Of a stretch of DNA of 64,000 bases, positions 55,121-64,000 are shown piece after piece. Positions within the stretch are counted from its first letter, which is position 1. Each line of letters opens with the position of its first letter. Under the pieces are notes generated by a model that was not told the origin of the DNA, did not search any database, and saw only the letters and a program-made list of their open reading frames with translations. A program made the position numbers and the translations under genes. This DNA comes from Limnobacter sp. MED105 (GTDB lineage: Bacteria > Pseudomonadota > Gammaproteobacteria > Burkholderiales > Burkholderiaceae_B). The DNA lies in contig NZ_ABCT01000007.1 of assembly GCF_000170915.1 (NCBI RefSeq), positions 1 through 64,000 of the forward strand, in the 5' to 3' direction.

Positions 55121-55148
55121 TTCTAGAGTAAAACTGTTACTTCCACAC

Positions 55149-55610
55149 TCAAAAAAATGCTCCAATGCTTTGAAATTGCGCATGCACCCAAGGGTGGCTT
55201 GCCAAAGCAGCAATGAGTAAACCCAGCAGCAGAATAATTCCGAAAGGCTTGAGCGGGCTTGTCTTGGCGGGCGGCGCAGGCAAATGGGTGGAAGTGCTGG
55301 CAGTTTTTTGCGGTGCTGGCTGCGTGTTGCCTTGTTCTACCGGCAAGCTGTTTTTGACTTTTTCAGGAACAACTTTGCCTAAAAACCACATTGCAGCGCT
55401 AATCACGACCAAGTCGTCGGTGATGCCAAACAACACCAAAAAGTCGGGAATCATGTCGATGGGGCTGAACAGGTAAACCACCACAGCCAGCATGAAGCCC
55501 TTGATCCATTTTGGGGTGTCGGCATGCCGAAAGGCGTGCCACAGCATGCGGCCATGGGTCTTCAGGGCTTTGAGTTTGGTAAGAATTGGAAAAAACCGAG
55601 TAAAAAACAT
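55149..55610 (-). CDS. DUF1232 (YkvA-like) membrane protein
   Basis: This protein has 153 residues from the ATG at 55610; the frame runs farther upstream but crosses the divergent gene. The DUF1232 core is MLAVVVYLFSPIDMIPDFLVLFGITDDLVV, with the conserved SPIDxIPD motif, flanked by a linker rich in Pro/Thr/Ala and a last helix near 130-148. Function unknown. Confidence 0.87.
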   Translation of the reverse strand: MFFTRFFPILTKLKALKTHGRMLWHAFRHADTPKWIKGFMLAVVVYLFSPIDMIPDFLVLFGITDDLVVISAAMWFLGKVVPEKVKNSLPVEQGNTQPAPQKTASTSTHLPAPPAKTSPLKPFGIILLLGLLIAALASHPWVHAQFQSIGAFF

Positions 55611-55642
55611 ACGTTGTGCCCAACTATAAAAGAGGAAACATT

Positions 55643-56161
55643 GTGACCCAAGCTCCCTTGATGATCCAGCGTTCATGCCGAATCCCGGTGCCCTTGGCCG
55701 ATTGTTTTGCCTTGTATACCCGTTTGAAAGCGGATGAATACATTCACAGTGACGCATTGATCGCGCCCATCACTCATATAGAAATGATTCAGGGCAAATC
55801 GTTCAATGAAGTGGGCGACGTTCAGCGAATCACCTTCAAGGGCGGCGCTGTGATTGATGAAGAAGTGTTGGCCTTTGTTCCCAATCGCCAGTTTGTTTAC
55901 AGGGGTACCGGCTTTAGCCAACCCCTGTTGAGTTGGCTTGATCACGCCAAAGGTTCATTTGAATTTGAGAAGGATGGCGACGGCACCCTGGTGACTTGGC
56001 GCTATCTGTTTTATTTAACACCCGGCTTGGGCATTGGGCCCAAGCGACTCGTATTCAAGGCGGTTGTAGTTGATTTGATTTGGAACCGGATGATGACCAA
56101 AACCCTGGTCAACCTGACCCAAATCATTACGCTTCGCGCCTTGCAGGCAGGAAAAAAATGA
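55643..56161 (+). CDS. SRPBCC (START-like) domain protein
   Basis: This protein has 172 residues from the GTG at 55643, chosen for GAGGAA at good spacing. The pattern RIPVPLADCFALYTRLK at the start, then GDVQRITFKGGAVIDEEVLAF, FVYRGTGFSQPLLSW and TWRYLFYLTPG, fits the polyketide cyclase/START-like fold that binds hydrophobic ligands. The ATGATG junction overlaps the next gene, so the two are coupled. Ligand unknown. Confidence 0.78.
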   Translation: MTQAPLMIQRSCRIPVPLADCFALYTRLKADEYIHSDALIAPITHIEMIQGKSFNEVGDVQRITFKGGAVIDEEVLAFVPNRQFVYRGTGFSQPLLSWLDHAKGSFEFEKDGDGTLVTWRYLFYLTPGLGIGPKRLVFKAVVVDLIWNRMMTKTLVNLTQIITLRALQAGKK

Positions 56162-57237
56162 TGAATCCATGTGTAAAAAACAGTTTGCGAATCGCGGCTG
56201 TTTTCAGTTTGATGCTGTTGGTTTTCCTGGGCTTCCAGAACACGGCACGTGCTCAAACGCTTAGTGGCGTAGAGCCTAATATTTGCGTGTTCGACTTGCT
56301 GGGTGCCAAAGGGCCGATATTTGGTTTGGCTCAGGAATACGCTTTGGAAGGTCGCAAAAACGGCTATGGCTTTAAACCAGTGGTGTATACCAATGAATCG
56401 GTCGCTGCCAAAGATTTTGAAATTGGTGAGTGCGATGGACTGGTGGCCACGGGTATTCGCACCCGAAAATACAATAGCTTCACCGGCAGCCTGGATGCTG
56501 TGGGTGGCCTGCCCAACTATGATGCAGTGTTGCTGGCCTTGAAGTCGATGGGCAGCCCGCAGTTGCAAAGTGTGATGCAGCAAAGTGACTTTGAAGTGGG
56601 TGGGGTGCTGCCCTTCGGCACCGCTTATGTGTTTGTGCGTGATCGCGAAATCAATTCACTGGCCAAGGCTGCAGGCAAGCGAGTGGCGGCGTTGTCGCAT
56701 GATGAGTCGCAGCGACGGCTGATTGAGCAGGTTGGCGCACAACCGATTGCTGCAGACGTGTCCAACTACGGCTCAATGTTCAATAATGGCGCCGTGGACA
56801 TTATCGTGGCCCCTTCCATTGCATACGCTCCGCTAGAGCTTTACAAAGGCTTGGGAAAACGCGGTGCAATTATTCAGTTGCCTGTGGCGATGGTCACTTA
56901 CCAAATTATTCTGCGCAAGTCGAAATTTCAGCCTGGTTCAGGTCAGAAATTGCGGGCCTTTGTGGCGCGAGAAATGCCCAAAGCCTTGGATGCCGTGAAA
57001 AAAATTGACCGCCAAATTCCAGAGAAAGCCTGGTTGAAAATGAGCGATGCGGACAAGGTGGAATACACCACCATGATGCGCGAAGCCCGCATCAGCTTAA
57101 GTAAAGACGGCGTGTACGATGGCTGTGCCCTGCGCCTGTTGAAGAAAGTGCGCTGCTCGATCGACGGCAAAGCCTCGGAGTGCAGTTTGCCTGAAGGTTA
57201 CAAAGTCCAGAAAAGCTGCCCAATAGAGCCCATGTAA
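56158..57237 (+). CDS. AdeT-like putative periplasmic solute-binding protein
   Basis: This 359-residue protein has a signal peptide (cleavage near ARA-Q). The mature chain begins PNICVFDLLGAKGPIFGLAQ and contains EIGECDGLVATGIRTRKYNSFTGSLDAVGG. This resembles the AdeT1/AdeT2-type family (PF19582), whose members look like TRAP-type binding proteins despite the old 'efflux pump' label. Cysteine pairs near the C-terminus may form disulfides. No transporter gene is adjacent. Assignment is from memory of the family pattern. Confidence 0.72.
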   Translation: MMNPCVKNSLRIAAVFSLMLLVFLGFQNTARAQTLSGVEPNICVFDLLGAKGPIFGLAQEYALEGRKNGYGFKPVVYTNESVAAKDFEIGECDGLVATGIRTRKYNSFTGSLDAVGGLPNYDAVLLALKSMGSPQLQSVMQQSDFEVGGVLPFGTAYVFVRDREINSLAKAAGKRVAALSHDESQRRLIEQVGAQPIAADVSNYGSMFNNGAVDIIVAPSIAYAPLELYKGLGKRGAIIQLPVAMVTYQIILRKSKFQPGSGQKLRAFVAREMPKALDAVKKIDRQIPEKAWLKMSDADKVEYTTMMREARISLSKDGVYDGCALRLLKKVRCSIDGKASECSLPEGYKVQKSCPIEPM

Positions 57238-57252
57238 AACCGGCTTGGGTGT

Positions 57253-57753
57253 TTATCCAATCACCACTGGGGTGTCGGGAAGCTCATTCTTGCCACCCCC
57301 GTTGTGCGGAAAGTGTTCAATCAACTTCTCGCTAACCGCCGCAATGCAGTTCATCACCCCGGCTTCGAACTGCCCTTGCGCAAATGCCTGCTCCACTTCC
57401 TTGCATCGTTCTTCCCAGTATGCATGACCTACCTTGGCGTTTATTCCCCGGTCGGCCACAATTTCTATGGCATGGTCTGCCAACAGCACGTAGATCAGCA
57501 CCCCATTGTTCAGCTCGGTGTCCCACACATGCAATTCGCTGAACACCTCAATGGCACGCTGCCGTGGCGTTTGCTGCCTTAACAGGGGTTGCAGTTCAAG
57601 CGAGCTTTCCACTGCAACGCGAATTTCACCTGAGTGGCGTGTTTCACTGGCTTTGATGGCAGTTGAAATGTGTTCCAGTTGCTGTGTCTGGAAGATTTTC
57701 CGGACATGGCGTTCTGCAGTCATCAGGTGCGTGAAAATGCGATTCATGCCCAT
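57253..57753 (-). CDS. TPM-domain protein
   Basis: This protein has 166 residues from the ATG at 57753 with GGAAGG about 8 nt upstream; a second ATG lies two codons later. The TPM fold shows as ETRHSGEIRVAVESSLE, VFSELHVWDTELNNGVLIYVLLADHAIEIVADRGI and YWEERCKEVEQAF. It lacks membrane segments, unlike its upstream neighbour. TPM domains have been linked to phosphatase activity and to photosystem or membrane-protein maintenance. It is the last gene of the lemA-TPM-TPM operon. Confidence 0.87.
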   Translation of the reverse strand: MGMNRIFTHLMTAERHVRKIFQTQQLEHISTAIKASETRHSGEIRVAVESSLELQPLLRQQTPRQRAIEVFSELHVWDTELNNGVLIYVLLADHAIEIVADRGINAKVGHAYWEERCKEVEQAFAQGQFEAGVMNCIAAVSEKLIEHFPHNGGGKNELPDTPVVIG

Positions 57754-57755
57754 AT

Positions 57756-58649
57756 TCACCACCTTCCCGAGGCGCCACCGCCTCCAAAACCGCCACCACC
57801 ACCACTGAAACCACCGCCGCCGCCAAACCCCCCGCCGCCACGACCAAATCCACCGCGACCACCACCAATGCCACCCACCGAGTTGCCAAACAGGGTGAGC
57901 AGGGCAGCGACCACAGCAGCCAGCAAGGCGAAAACCACCGCACCAGCAAACAACCAGGCCACCACAAACACCAAACCGCCAGTGGCCATTGCGGCGGGTA
58001 ATTTGCCAATCGCTTTGCGTAGAAATCCGCCGATGAAAAGCGTCCCCATGAACAGCAGCGGTGCAATGTCTTCAATGGTGCTTGCCTTGTTTGCGGCTTG
58101 TTGCGCAACAGGCTCTGGCAAGGGTTCGCCATTAATTACTTTGATCATTTGGTCCACGCCAGCGGCCACACCACCTGCAAAGTCGCCTTGGCGAAACTGC
58201 GGCACAATAATTTCTTCAATAATTCGTTTGGAAGTGATGTCGGTCAGTGCGCCTTCAAGGCCGTAGCCCACCTCAATGCGCAGCGCGCGGTCTTGCAAAG
58301 CCACCACCAAAATGGCGCCATCGTCCACATTCTTGCGGCCAATTTTCCAGTTTTCTGCCACACGCAGGGCGTATTGCTCGATGGTTTCAGGTTCAGTGGT
58401 CTGTATCAGCAACACGGCAATCTGGCTGCCTTTGGCAGCTTCAAAGGCCTGCAGTTTTTGAATCAGGGCAGTCTGTTGGTCAGCGTCCAAGGTGCCGGTG
58501 GTATCGACTACTTGCGCAGTCAAGGGGGGCACTGGAACTTCCTGAACCCCCGCTTGAGCCCACAGCGGCCCTGGTAAAGGTACAAGTATCAACGCCAGCA
58601 GGGTAAACAGCCAAAAACGGCTAAACATGTTGCGCATGGTGGCTGTCAC
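57756..58649 (-). CDS. TPM-domain membrane protein with glycine-rich tail (YgcG-like)
   Basis: This 297-residue protein has a signal peptide (cleavage near LWAQA), a periplasmic TPM domain (about 40-165; VVDTTGTLDADQQTALIQKL, RNVDDGAILVVAL-like segment, GYGLEGALTD), two helices (about 190-255), and a C-terminal tail of about 45 residues made of Gly/Phe/Arg repeats. The start is a GTG overlapping the lemA stop; an ATG four codons later is possible. The Gly-rich tail is common in this family. Confidence 0.88.
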   Translation of the reverse strand: MTATMRNMFSRFWLFTLLALILVPLPGPLWAQAGVQEVPVPPLTAQVVDTTGTLDADQQTALIQKLQAFEAAKGSQIAVLLIQTTEPETIEQYALRVAENWKIGRKNVDDGAILVVALQDRALRIEVGYGLEGALTDITSKRIIEEIIVPQFRQGDFAGGVAAGVDQMIKVINGEPLPEPVAQQAANKASTIEDIAPLLFMGTLFIGGFLRKAIGKLPAAMATGGLVFVVAWLFAGAVVFALLAAVVAALLTLFGNSVGGIGGGRGGFGRGGGGFGGGGGFSGGGGGFGGGGASGRW

Positions 58650-59239
58650 TTGGTACCAAAATCTACAGTGGGTGGTTTGGAAATCGCAGCCTCGTCTTCA
58701 ACCGTAAAGCTTGGTTTGACTTCATAGCCCATGACCATGGCAGTCAGGTTGTTGGGGAATGAACGCACGGTCACGTTGTAGTCTTGCACCGATTTAATGT
58801 AACGGTTGCGTGCCACTGTGATCCGGTTTTCGGTGCCTTCAAGCTGCGTTTGCAAATCACGAAAGCCTTGGTTGGCTTTCAGGTTGGGGTAGTTCTCGGT
58901 GATCAACAACAGCCGCGACAAGGCACCACTTAGCTCACCTTGAGCCTGCTGAAATTTGTTGAAGGCTTCCGGGTCGTTGATCAATTCCGGAGTGGCTTGA
59001 ATCGACGTTGCTTTCGAGCGCGCCTCAACCACCTGTGTCAGTGTTTCCTGCTCAAAATTGGCTTCTGCCTTCACCACATTCACCAGGTTTGGCACCAGGT
59101 CGGCCCGGCGCTGGTACTGGTTCAATACTTCCGCCCAAGCGGCTTTGACCTGTTCGTCCGTGGTTTGAATAGTGTTGTAACCGCAGCCGCTGAGTGTCAG
59201 CGCAAACATCAACGTGAACAGAGAAAAAACGCGATTCAT
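58646..59239 (-). CDS. lemA: LemA family lipoprotein
   Basis: This 197-residue protein has a lipoprotein signal (LTLSGCG, Cys19). The LemA core has AAWAEVLNQYQRRADLVPNLVNVVKAEANFEQE, split here into the family pattern of QYQRRADLVPNLV then a long helical hairpin, and ends NYNVTVRSFPNNL-like in QDYNVTVRSFPNNLTAMV. It is coupled to the two TPM genes. Function in the envelope is unclear. Confidence 0.93.
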   Translation of the reverse strand: MNRVFSLFTLMFALTLSGCGYNTIQTTDEQVKAAWAEVLNQYQRRADLVPNLVNVVKAEANFEQETLTQVVEARSKATSIQATPELINDPEAFNKFQQAQGELSGALSRLLLITENYPNLKANQGFRDLQTQLEGTENRITVARNRYIKSVQDYNVTVRSFPNNLTAMVMGYEVKPSFTVEDEAAISKPPTVDFGTK

Positions 59240-59273
59240 ATGAACGCTCCTTGTGGGGTGGTTAACTGATTGT

Positions 59274-59314
59274 GCAATTAAAAAAGCCCATGGTGCAACT
59301 GCAGCATGGGCTTT
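59274..59314 (-). terminator. Intrinsic terminator of rho
   Basis: AAAGCCCATG and CATGGGCTTT form a 10-bp stem (59283-59292 with 59305-59314). On the minus strand it is followed by TTTTTTAATTG. It lies 21 bp after the rho stop. Confidence 0.88.
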
Positions 59315-59335
59315 GGTCAGAAAAGATGACTTGAA

Positions 59336-60592
59336 TTACTTCTTCATCATCTCGAAAAACTCTGCGTTGTTCTTGGTCTGGCGGATCTTGTCCATCAGGA
59401 ATTCCATCGCAGCAATTTCGTCCATGTCGTGCAGCAGGCGGCGCAGCACCCAAATCTTTTGCAGCAAATCGGGCTTGATGAGCAATTCTTCGCGGCGTGT
59501 TGAAGAGCGGTTGATGTTGATGGCCGGGTACACACGCTTTTCCGCCATGCGGCGTTCCATGTGAATTTCCATATTGCCGGTGCCCTTGAATTCTTCGTAA
59601 ATCACTTCGTCCATCCGGCTGCCGGTGTCGACCAGTGCAGTTGCGATGATGGTCAGTGAGCCACCTTCTTCAATGTTACGTGCGGCACCGAAGAAACGCT
59701 TGGGGCGGTGCAGGGCGTTGGCGTCTACACCACCTGTCAGAACCTTGCCGGAAGAGGGCACTACCGTGTTGTACGCACGGGCCAAACGGGTAATCGAATC
59801 CAGCAGAATGACCACGTCGCGTTTGTGCTCAACCAGGCGCTTGGCCTTTTCAATCACCATTTCAGCAACTTGCACGTGGCGGGTTGCCGGTTCGTCGAAT
59901 GTGGAGGCAATCACTTCACCGCGCACCGAGCGCATCATTTCGGTCACTTCTTCCGGGCGTTCGTCGATCAACAACACAATCAAGGTGATGTCGGGGTGAT
60001 TGGCAGTAATGGCGTGCGCAATGTGCTGCAGCATCACGGTTTTACCCGATTTCGGTGGGGCCACCAGCAAACCGCGCTGACCTTTGCCGATTGGGGCCAC
60101 CAGGTCGATGATACGGCCAGTGTTGTTTTCTTCGCCGCGCATGTCACGTTCCAGCTTTAGGGGCTGGTTCGGGTGTAGCGGTGTCAGGTTTTCAAACAGA
60201 ATTTTGTGTTTGCTGGCTTCAGGCGCTTCGCCGTTCACCTTGTCTACTTTTACCAGTGCGAAGTAACGCTCGCCGTCTTTGGGGGTGCGCACTTCACCTT
60301 CAATGCTGTCACCTGTGTGCAGGTTGAAGCGGCGAATCTGGCTGGGGGAAATGTAAATGTCGTCCGGGCTGGCCAGGTAAGATGTTTCTGGTGAGCGCAG
60401 GAAGCCAAAGCCGTCGGGCAGTACTTCGAGCACACCGTCACCGAAAATTTGCTCGCCGTTTTTGGCGCGTTTCTTCAGGATTGCGAACATCAATTCTTGT
60501 TTGCGCATGCGGTTGGCGTTTTCAATTTCAAGGCCACCAGCCACTTCAAGCAGGGCAGAGACGTGTTGCGTTTTTAGTTCAGATAGATACAT
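59336..60592 (-). CDS. rho: Transcription termination factor Rho
   Basis: This 418-residue protein is of standard length. The N-terminal helical and cold-shock-like RNA-binding domain ([31 protein letters not shown]) precedes the hexameric helicase with Walker [13 protein letters not shown] near 180, Walker [18 protein letters not shown]-loop [13 protein letters not shown] and R-loop [12 protein letters not shown]. It terminates untranslated transcripts. It follows trxA on the same strand, an order common in beta- and gammaproteobacteria. Confidence 0.98.
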   Translation of the reverse strand: MYLSELKTQHVSALLEVAGGLEIENANRMRKQELMFAILKKRAKNGEQIFGDGVLEVLPDGFGFLRSPETSYLASPDDIYISPSQIRRFNLHTGDSIEGEVRTPKDGERYFALVKVDKVNGEAPEASKHKILFENLTPLHPNQPLKLERDMRGEENNTGRIIDLVAPIGKGQRGLLVAPPKSGKTVMLQHIAHAITANHPDITLIVLLIDERPEEVTEMMRSVRGEVIASTFDEPATRHVQVAEMVIEKAKRLVEHKRDVVILLDSITRLARAYNTVVPSSGKVLTGGVDANALHRPKRFFGAARNIEEGGSLTIIATALVDTGSRMDEVIYEEFKGTGNMEIHMERRMAEKRVYPAININRSSTRREELLIKPDLLQKIWVLRRLLHDMDEIAAMEFLMDKIRQTKNNAEFFEMMKK

Positions 60593-60714
60593 GTTTGGCT
60601 ATTTGTGTAGGTGGCGAACGCCGCGAGGTAAACAGGTTAACGAAGGGTGGGGGTTTTACTGCAGTGAGGGGGTTCGATGCCCGGCACATGCCGGGCGACT
60701 CAATCAATATTGTA

Positions 60715-61044
60715 TTACAGGTGACTGTCGATAAAAGCGGCCAGCTGTGATTTGGACAACGCACCCACTTTCGTGGCGACCACGGCACCGTTCTTGAACA
60801 ACATCAAGGTTGGAATGCCGCGAATGCCGTATTTGGCGGGCGTTTCAGCATTCTCGTCCACGTTCATCTTGGCAATTTGCAGCTTGCCGTTGTATTCAGA
60901 TGAAAGGTCATCAAGAATTGGCGCAATCATTTTGCAAGGACCACACCATTCAGCCCAATAATCCACCAGCACTGGGCCGTCGGTTTTCAAAACATCGCTG
61001 TCGAAAGATGCGTCACTGACGTGTTTGATCAGGTCACTGCTCAT
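60715..61044 (-). CDS. trxA: Thioredoxin 1
   Basis: This 109-residue thioredoxin has active site WCGPC (Cys34, Cys37), buried Asp in VLVDYWAEW and cis-Pro in [16 protein letters not shown] lies 8 nt before the ATG. It reduces cytoplasmic disulfides. A short GCCCGGCA/TGCCGGGC hairpin (60679-60696) follows without a T run, so some read-through to rho is likely. Confidence 0.97.
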   Translation of the reverse strand: MSSDLIKHVSDASFDSDVLKTDGPVLVDYWAEWCGPCKMIAPILDDLSSEYNGKLQIAKMNVDENAETPAKYGIRGIPTLMLFKNGAVVATKVGALSKSQLAAFIDSHL

Positions 61045-61156
61045 TTAAATCCTCAGTTGGGTAATTGCTTTGGAGGGTGTTCACAAAGCGTGTCCGGGTG
61101 ATTAAAGCACACGCGCAGACCATGAAAGTTCTTCATTTAAGAAAATGCTATTCTGA

Positions 61157-63754
61157 ATGGTACAGCGAAATCGAACTGAAACACAAACCCGCGTACGTTT
61201 TAATCGACTTAACAACACACACCAGCCCATACACGTTTTGACCCAACACCCTGTTTCTAGCGATCCTTTTCAATCCACCCCGTTTGCGGCGGCCTTTGAC
61301 TGGCTGAGCCAATCGGGTCTGGATGCCCGCCAGGTGTTGTGGGTGATGCCCCGCATCGAGACTGTGGGCAGCTTCAAACGGCACTGGGCGCGCCACCACG
61401 CAGGCCTTGCCACGCTGGGCCCGTGGATTCAAACAGCAGACCGCTTAAGCCAGCCTGCTGCCATGGGCCCCTGGCTAGCCCTGCAAGCCGATTTGGTGGG
61501 TGTGTTGCGGCAATTGCCTTTGTTGGGTGGCGGTTCATCGCCCTCGCAATTGTGGGGTTTGGCCCAGGAATACCTGGAGTTGGCCTTGCGACAGATTTTG
61601 GTGCAAAAACGCAACACCAGTGCGCTTGCCCAGTATGTTGAGAACAACACTTTCGCCGCCGAAGAGGCGCAGGTGGTGGCCACCTTGGCTCAAACCTATG
61701 CAGCTGAACTCATGGACCTGTTGCCCAAACCCGCCGAACCCGGGGGCAAGCCGCCACTGCATGTGGTGTGGTTTGATGACGGCGAAACTGTGCCTGGCCT
61801 TTGGCTGGAACTGTTCTACCCCGAGGTGCCGGTTCAGGTGTTCAGGCTTTCTGCCATTGAGGGCCCACAACCCTGGCAACAATTGGGCGCGACGCGTTTT
61901 AACATCCAGCCCAGCCCCGTGGTGTTGCAGGTGGCGCCCGATGAAACCACGCAGGCCCAGCAGGCTGCGCATCAAATTCTGGAATGGTTGCGGGAAGACC
62001 CCGTGACCGAGATTGCGGTGGCTGTACTGGATCGCCTGGCTGCGCGCCGGCTGGTGGGGCTGCTGGCAGATATAGGCGTGTTGGTGGACGACCGCACGGG
62101 CTGGCGTTTGTCCACCTCGAATGTTGCAGGCTGGTTTGACCACTTGTTGCAACAGTTTGTAGCGCAAGGGCAACTCACCGACATTGTTCAGCCCTTCACC
62201 GGTTTGCCGCTTGAGCACCTAGAGCCTTGGGCTTTCGGAAAAACAGGGAGCCGACACCCGCTGGCGCAGTGGGCAGGCGCTTTTCTGGCCTTGTTTGAAA
62301 AACATGGCCTGGATACCGCCTTGCAGCCTGACGAGGCAGGGCAACAATTGCTGACTGTGTTGGGTTTGATGCGACAAGTGCCTGCACAAACCGAATTTGA
62401 TGCACACGAATTTTTGGCAGCCTGGCGCAGTTGGGCTGAATCGCAACGTTTTCGGCCGTTGGACATTGAAAGCCCCGTGCGCATGGTGCCCTTGCTCAGT
62501 ACGCGCATGCGGCAATTCAAGCGTGTGTTGGTATTGGGTTGTGCACAGTCGCATTTTCAGGAAAGCCCGCCCGGTTTGTTGCCGCCCGCTGTGGCACAGG
62601 AATTGGGTTTTCCCGGCCCGCGCTTGGCCCGCATTCAAAAAATATCTGCCTTGTACGAGTTGCTGTTGCACAGCAATGAAGTGACCTTGGTACACAGTGC
62701 GCAAGTGGCTGGCAAACCCGAGATGCTGTTGCCTGAATTGATGTGGCTGGACATTGTGCTGCGAGATTCCGAAAGCCATGCCCAGCCTTGGGCCAGCCAG
62801 TGGTACCGCGCGCCATCCGATTTTGAAATTGAAGTGCGCGAAGCACCCGAGCAGGCCTTGCAGTTAACGGCTTTGAGCGATTCGGGTTCGATACCAGAGT
62901 CGTTGAGAGTGACCGCGCTGGACGACTGGAAGGCGTGTCGGCTCCGCTTTGGTTTGAAACATGCCTTGCCCTGGCCTGCGCAGCGTGATGAGGGTGCCAT
63001 GCGCTATGAGCAGCTGCGCGGTATTTTTGTGCACAAGGTGCTGGAAAAAACAGCACAGTACATGGCTTTGCCCGGCCAGCCCGTCAATCAACTACAAGCA
63101 TGGAAACAAACCTTGTTGGACCAGGCCCAGCTTGTGTGGAACAAGCTGGAGTTGGATGACCGCGCAACCGTTTACCCTTTCCTGAAATTTTTTGATCAAA
63201 TTGTGCCGCGCCTGGCCGGTAAATTAATGGAACGTCAAATTCAGGGTTGGCAATTCAAGGGGGCGGAGCAGCAGATTGAACACACACTTGTATTGCAACC
63301 CAGTGGAGCCTCGCTTGCATTGAAAGGCCGGGTCGACAGGCTCGACACACGGGGCGAAGCGCTGGCGATTTCAGACATTAAATTTACCAACCCGGCTGTG
63401 TTGAAAAAGCGACTGGCAGACCCTCTGAGTCAACCTCAACTGCCAGCCTACCAGGCCATGTTGAACAGCCCTGGTGCGCAACTTGATTTTCTGGGTTTGC
63501 ACAAAGACAAAGTGGATTGGGTCAGTTTTCCGCCCTTAAGCAATGAGTTCAGTGAACAGGGGTTCAAGTCGTGGGGCGAGGTGTTGCTCAGCCAACTGGC
63601 CACTGAACTGAATTCGTTTTTTCAGGGCAAAGCGGTGTGGCAGGCCAATCCGGGTGAGGCTTGTGAATACTGCGCCGTGCGTGGCGTTTGCAGGCCAGAA
63701 ACGCACCCTGCATTCAACGAAGGAATGAACGGTGAGGAGGGTGAAGATGACTGA
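61157..63754 (+). CDS. AddB-like PD-(D/E)XK nuclease/inactive helicase subunit
   Basis: This 865-residue protein is related to the 'probable DNA repair protein' AddB-like family. The N-terminal two thirds is a degenerate helicase without a clear Walker A. The C-terminal nuclease has GRVDRLDTRGEALAISDIKF near residue 725, followed by QPQLPAYQAML. A cysteine cluster, CEYCAVRGVC (about 838-847), with an earlier Cys (CRLRF, about 594), fits the Fe-S staple of AddB. The start at 61157 lacks a good ribosome site, so the N-terminus is uncertain. It overlaps the start of a RecB/AddA-like helicase gene, together forming a double-strand-break end-resection complex. Confidence 0.85.
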   Translation: MVQRNRTETQTRVRFNRLNNTHQPIHVLTQHPVSSDPFQSTPFAAAFDWLSQSGLDARQVLWVMPRIETVGSFKRHWARHHAGLATLGPWIQTADRLSQPAAMGPWLALQADLVGVLRQLPLLGGGSSPSQLWGLAQEYLELALRQILVQKRNTSALAQYVENNTFAAEEAQVVATLAQTYAAELMDLLPKPAEPGGKPPLHVVWFDDGETVPGLWLELFYPEVPVQVFRLSAIEGPQPWQQLGATRFNIQPSPVVLQVAPDETTQAQQAAHQILEWLREDPVTEIAVAVLDRLAARRLVGLLADIGVLVDDRTGWRLSTSNVAGWFDHLLQQFVAQGQLTDIVQPFTGLPLEHLEPWAFGKTGSRHPLAQWAGAFLALFEKHGLDTALQPDEAGQQLLTVLGLMRQVPAQTEFDAHEFLAAWRSWAESQRFRPLDIESPVRMVPLLSTRMRQFKRVLVLGCAQSHFQESPPGLLPPAVAQELGFPGPRLARIQKISALYELLLHSNEVTLVHSAQVAGKPEMLLPELMWLDIVLRDSESHAQPWASQWYRAPSDFEIEVREAPEQALQLTALSDSGSIPESLRVTALDDWKACRLRFGLKHALPWPAQRDEGAMRYEQLRGIFVHKVLEKTAQYMALPGQPVNQLQAWKQTLLDQAQLVWNKLELDDRATVYPFLKFFDQIVPRLAGKLMERQIQGWQFKGAEQQIEHTLVLQPSGASLALKGRVDRLDTRGEALAISDIKFTNPAVLKKRLADPLSQPQLPAYQAMLNSPGAQLDFLGLHKDKVDWVSFPPLSNEFSEQGFKSWGEVLLSQLATELNSFFQGKAVWQANPGEACEYCAVRGVCRPETHPAFNEGMNGEEGEDD

Positions 63755-64000
63755 TTTACACACCAACTTCACCTCGATTGCCTGCAACCCTGCCAACAGC
63801 GTTGTTGTGGAGGCTTGTGCAGGCAGTGGCAAAACCTGGTTACTCACTGCACGCTTGTTTCGTTTGCTGTTAAGCGGGGCGCGGCCCGATCAAATTCTGG
63901 CAATTACTTTCACACGCAAAGCCGCGCAGGAAATGCAGGAACGCCTGTTTGGCTTGTTGCGTGAATGTGCCTTGTTGAGTGATGACAAACTAAGCACCCT
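63747..64000 (+). CDS. UvrD/RecB (AddA)-like helicase, 3'-truncated by the window edge
   Basis: Only the first about 84 residues are visible. Walker A is EACAGSGKTWLLTARLFRLL near residue 23, and the ITFTRKAAQEMQERL motif Ia follows near 52, diagnostic of superfamily 1A helicases of the RecB/AddA type. The ATG at 63747 overlaps the preceding gene by 8 bp, so the two subunits are made together. Confidence 0.92.
   Translation, partial: MTDLHTNFTSIACNPANSVVVEACAGSGKTWLLTARLFRLLLSGARPDQILAITFTRKAAQEMQERLFGLLRECALLSDDKLST

Noticed and set aside
60679-60696. Hairpin after trxA as an intrinsic terminator
   Set aside because: The stem is good (GCCCGGCA/TGCCGGGC), but no T run follows on the minus strand; it is mentioned only under trxA.

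Overview
This window looks like chromosome from a betaproteobacterium of the order Burkholderiales. The moderate G+C, the codon use and the gene set (SelD fused to an oxidoreductase, a SenB-type glycosyltransferase, the SSS symporter with its DUF4212 partner, an Ala/Lys-rich H1-like protein, phoH-ybeY, trxA-rho) would suit a Limnobacter-like genus. That placement is inference; no rRNA is present. The window opens inside a quinone-reductase-like gene and ends inside a RecB/UvrD-like helicase gene.

Layout. 1-3.2 kb: partial flavodoxin-fold oxidoreductase, Ala/Lys-rich basic protein, and a PAS histidine kinase with a NarL-type regulator. 3.3-7.6 kb: cyanate locus (DJ-1/PfpI enzyme, three ABC-transporter genes, cyanase), followed by an FKBP isomerase. 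8.6-12.7 kb, minus strand: selenium operon senB > NDH-selD fusion > TVP38/TMEM64 membrane protein. 12.8-18.9 kb: a methyltransferase, then a minus-strand operon phnD-phnC-phnE-phnE-egtD. 19-25.8 kb: YHS lipoprotein, ATP-grasp, DUF547, DUF486, a lone receiver domain, a Ca/Na antiporter, an envelope protein and an alpha/beta hydrolase. 25.8-30.1 kb: a GH17-GT2 beta-1,3-glucan synthase (NdvB-like) translationally coupled to a membrane sulfatase-fold transferase. 30.1-34.4 kb: 1-Cys peroxiredoxin, and a dipeptidase-like lipoprotein with a polytopic partner.

34.56-40.43 kb: a restriction island inserted at the 3' end of tRNA-Lys(TTT). It is bounded by a perfect 89-bp direct repeat holding the tRNA 3' half and its terminator. 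It encodes a cytosine-5 methyltransferase, Vsr, a chimeric restriction enzyme (EcoRII-N-like plus MvaI/BcnI-like catalytic domain) and a GHKL ATPase fused to a PD-(D/E)XK nuclease domain. No integrase is present. This is the best candidate for an unusual system.

40.5-64 kb: ybeY-phoH, a TctD/TctE-type two-component pair, pyrF, an EamA transporter, flavin reductase, tgt, a soluble chemoreceptor with six tandem PAS domains coupled to a triple-CheW protein, DUF4212 plus SSS symporter, small envelope genes, lemA-TPM-TPM, rho, trxA, and an AddB-like/RecB-like pair.

A second unexplained signal is a family of roughly 190-230 bp palindromic elements (8.1-8.6, 14.0-14.4 and 46.2-46.5 kb). They share an AGAAAACC(T/C)G core and inverted termini but have variable centres, and all lie in gaps between convergent genes.
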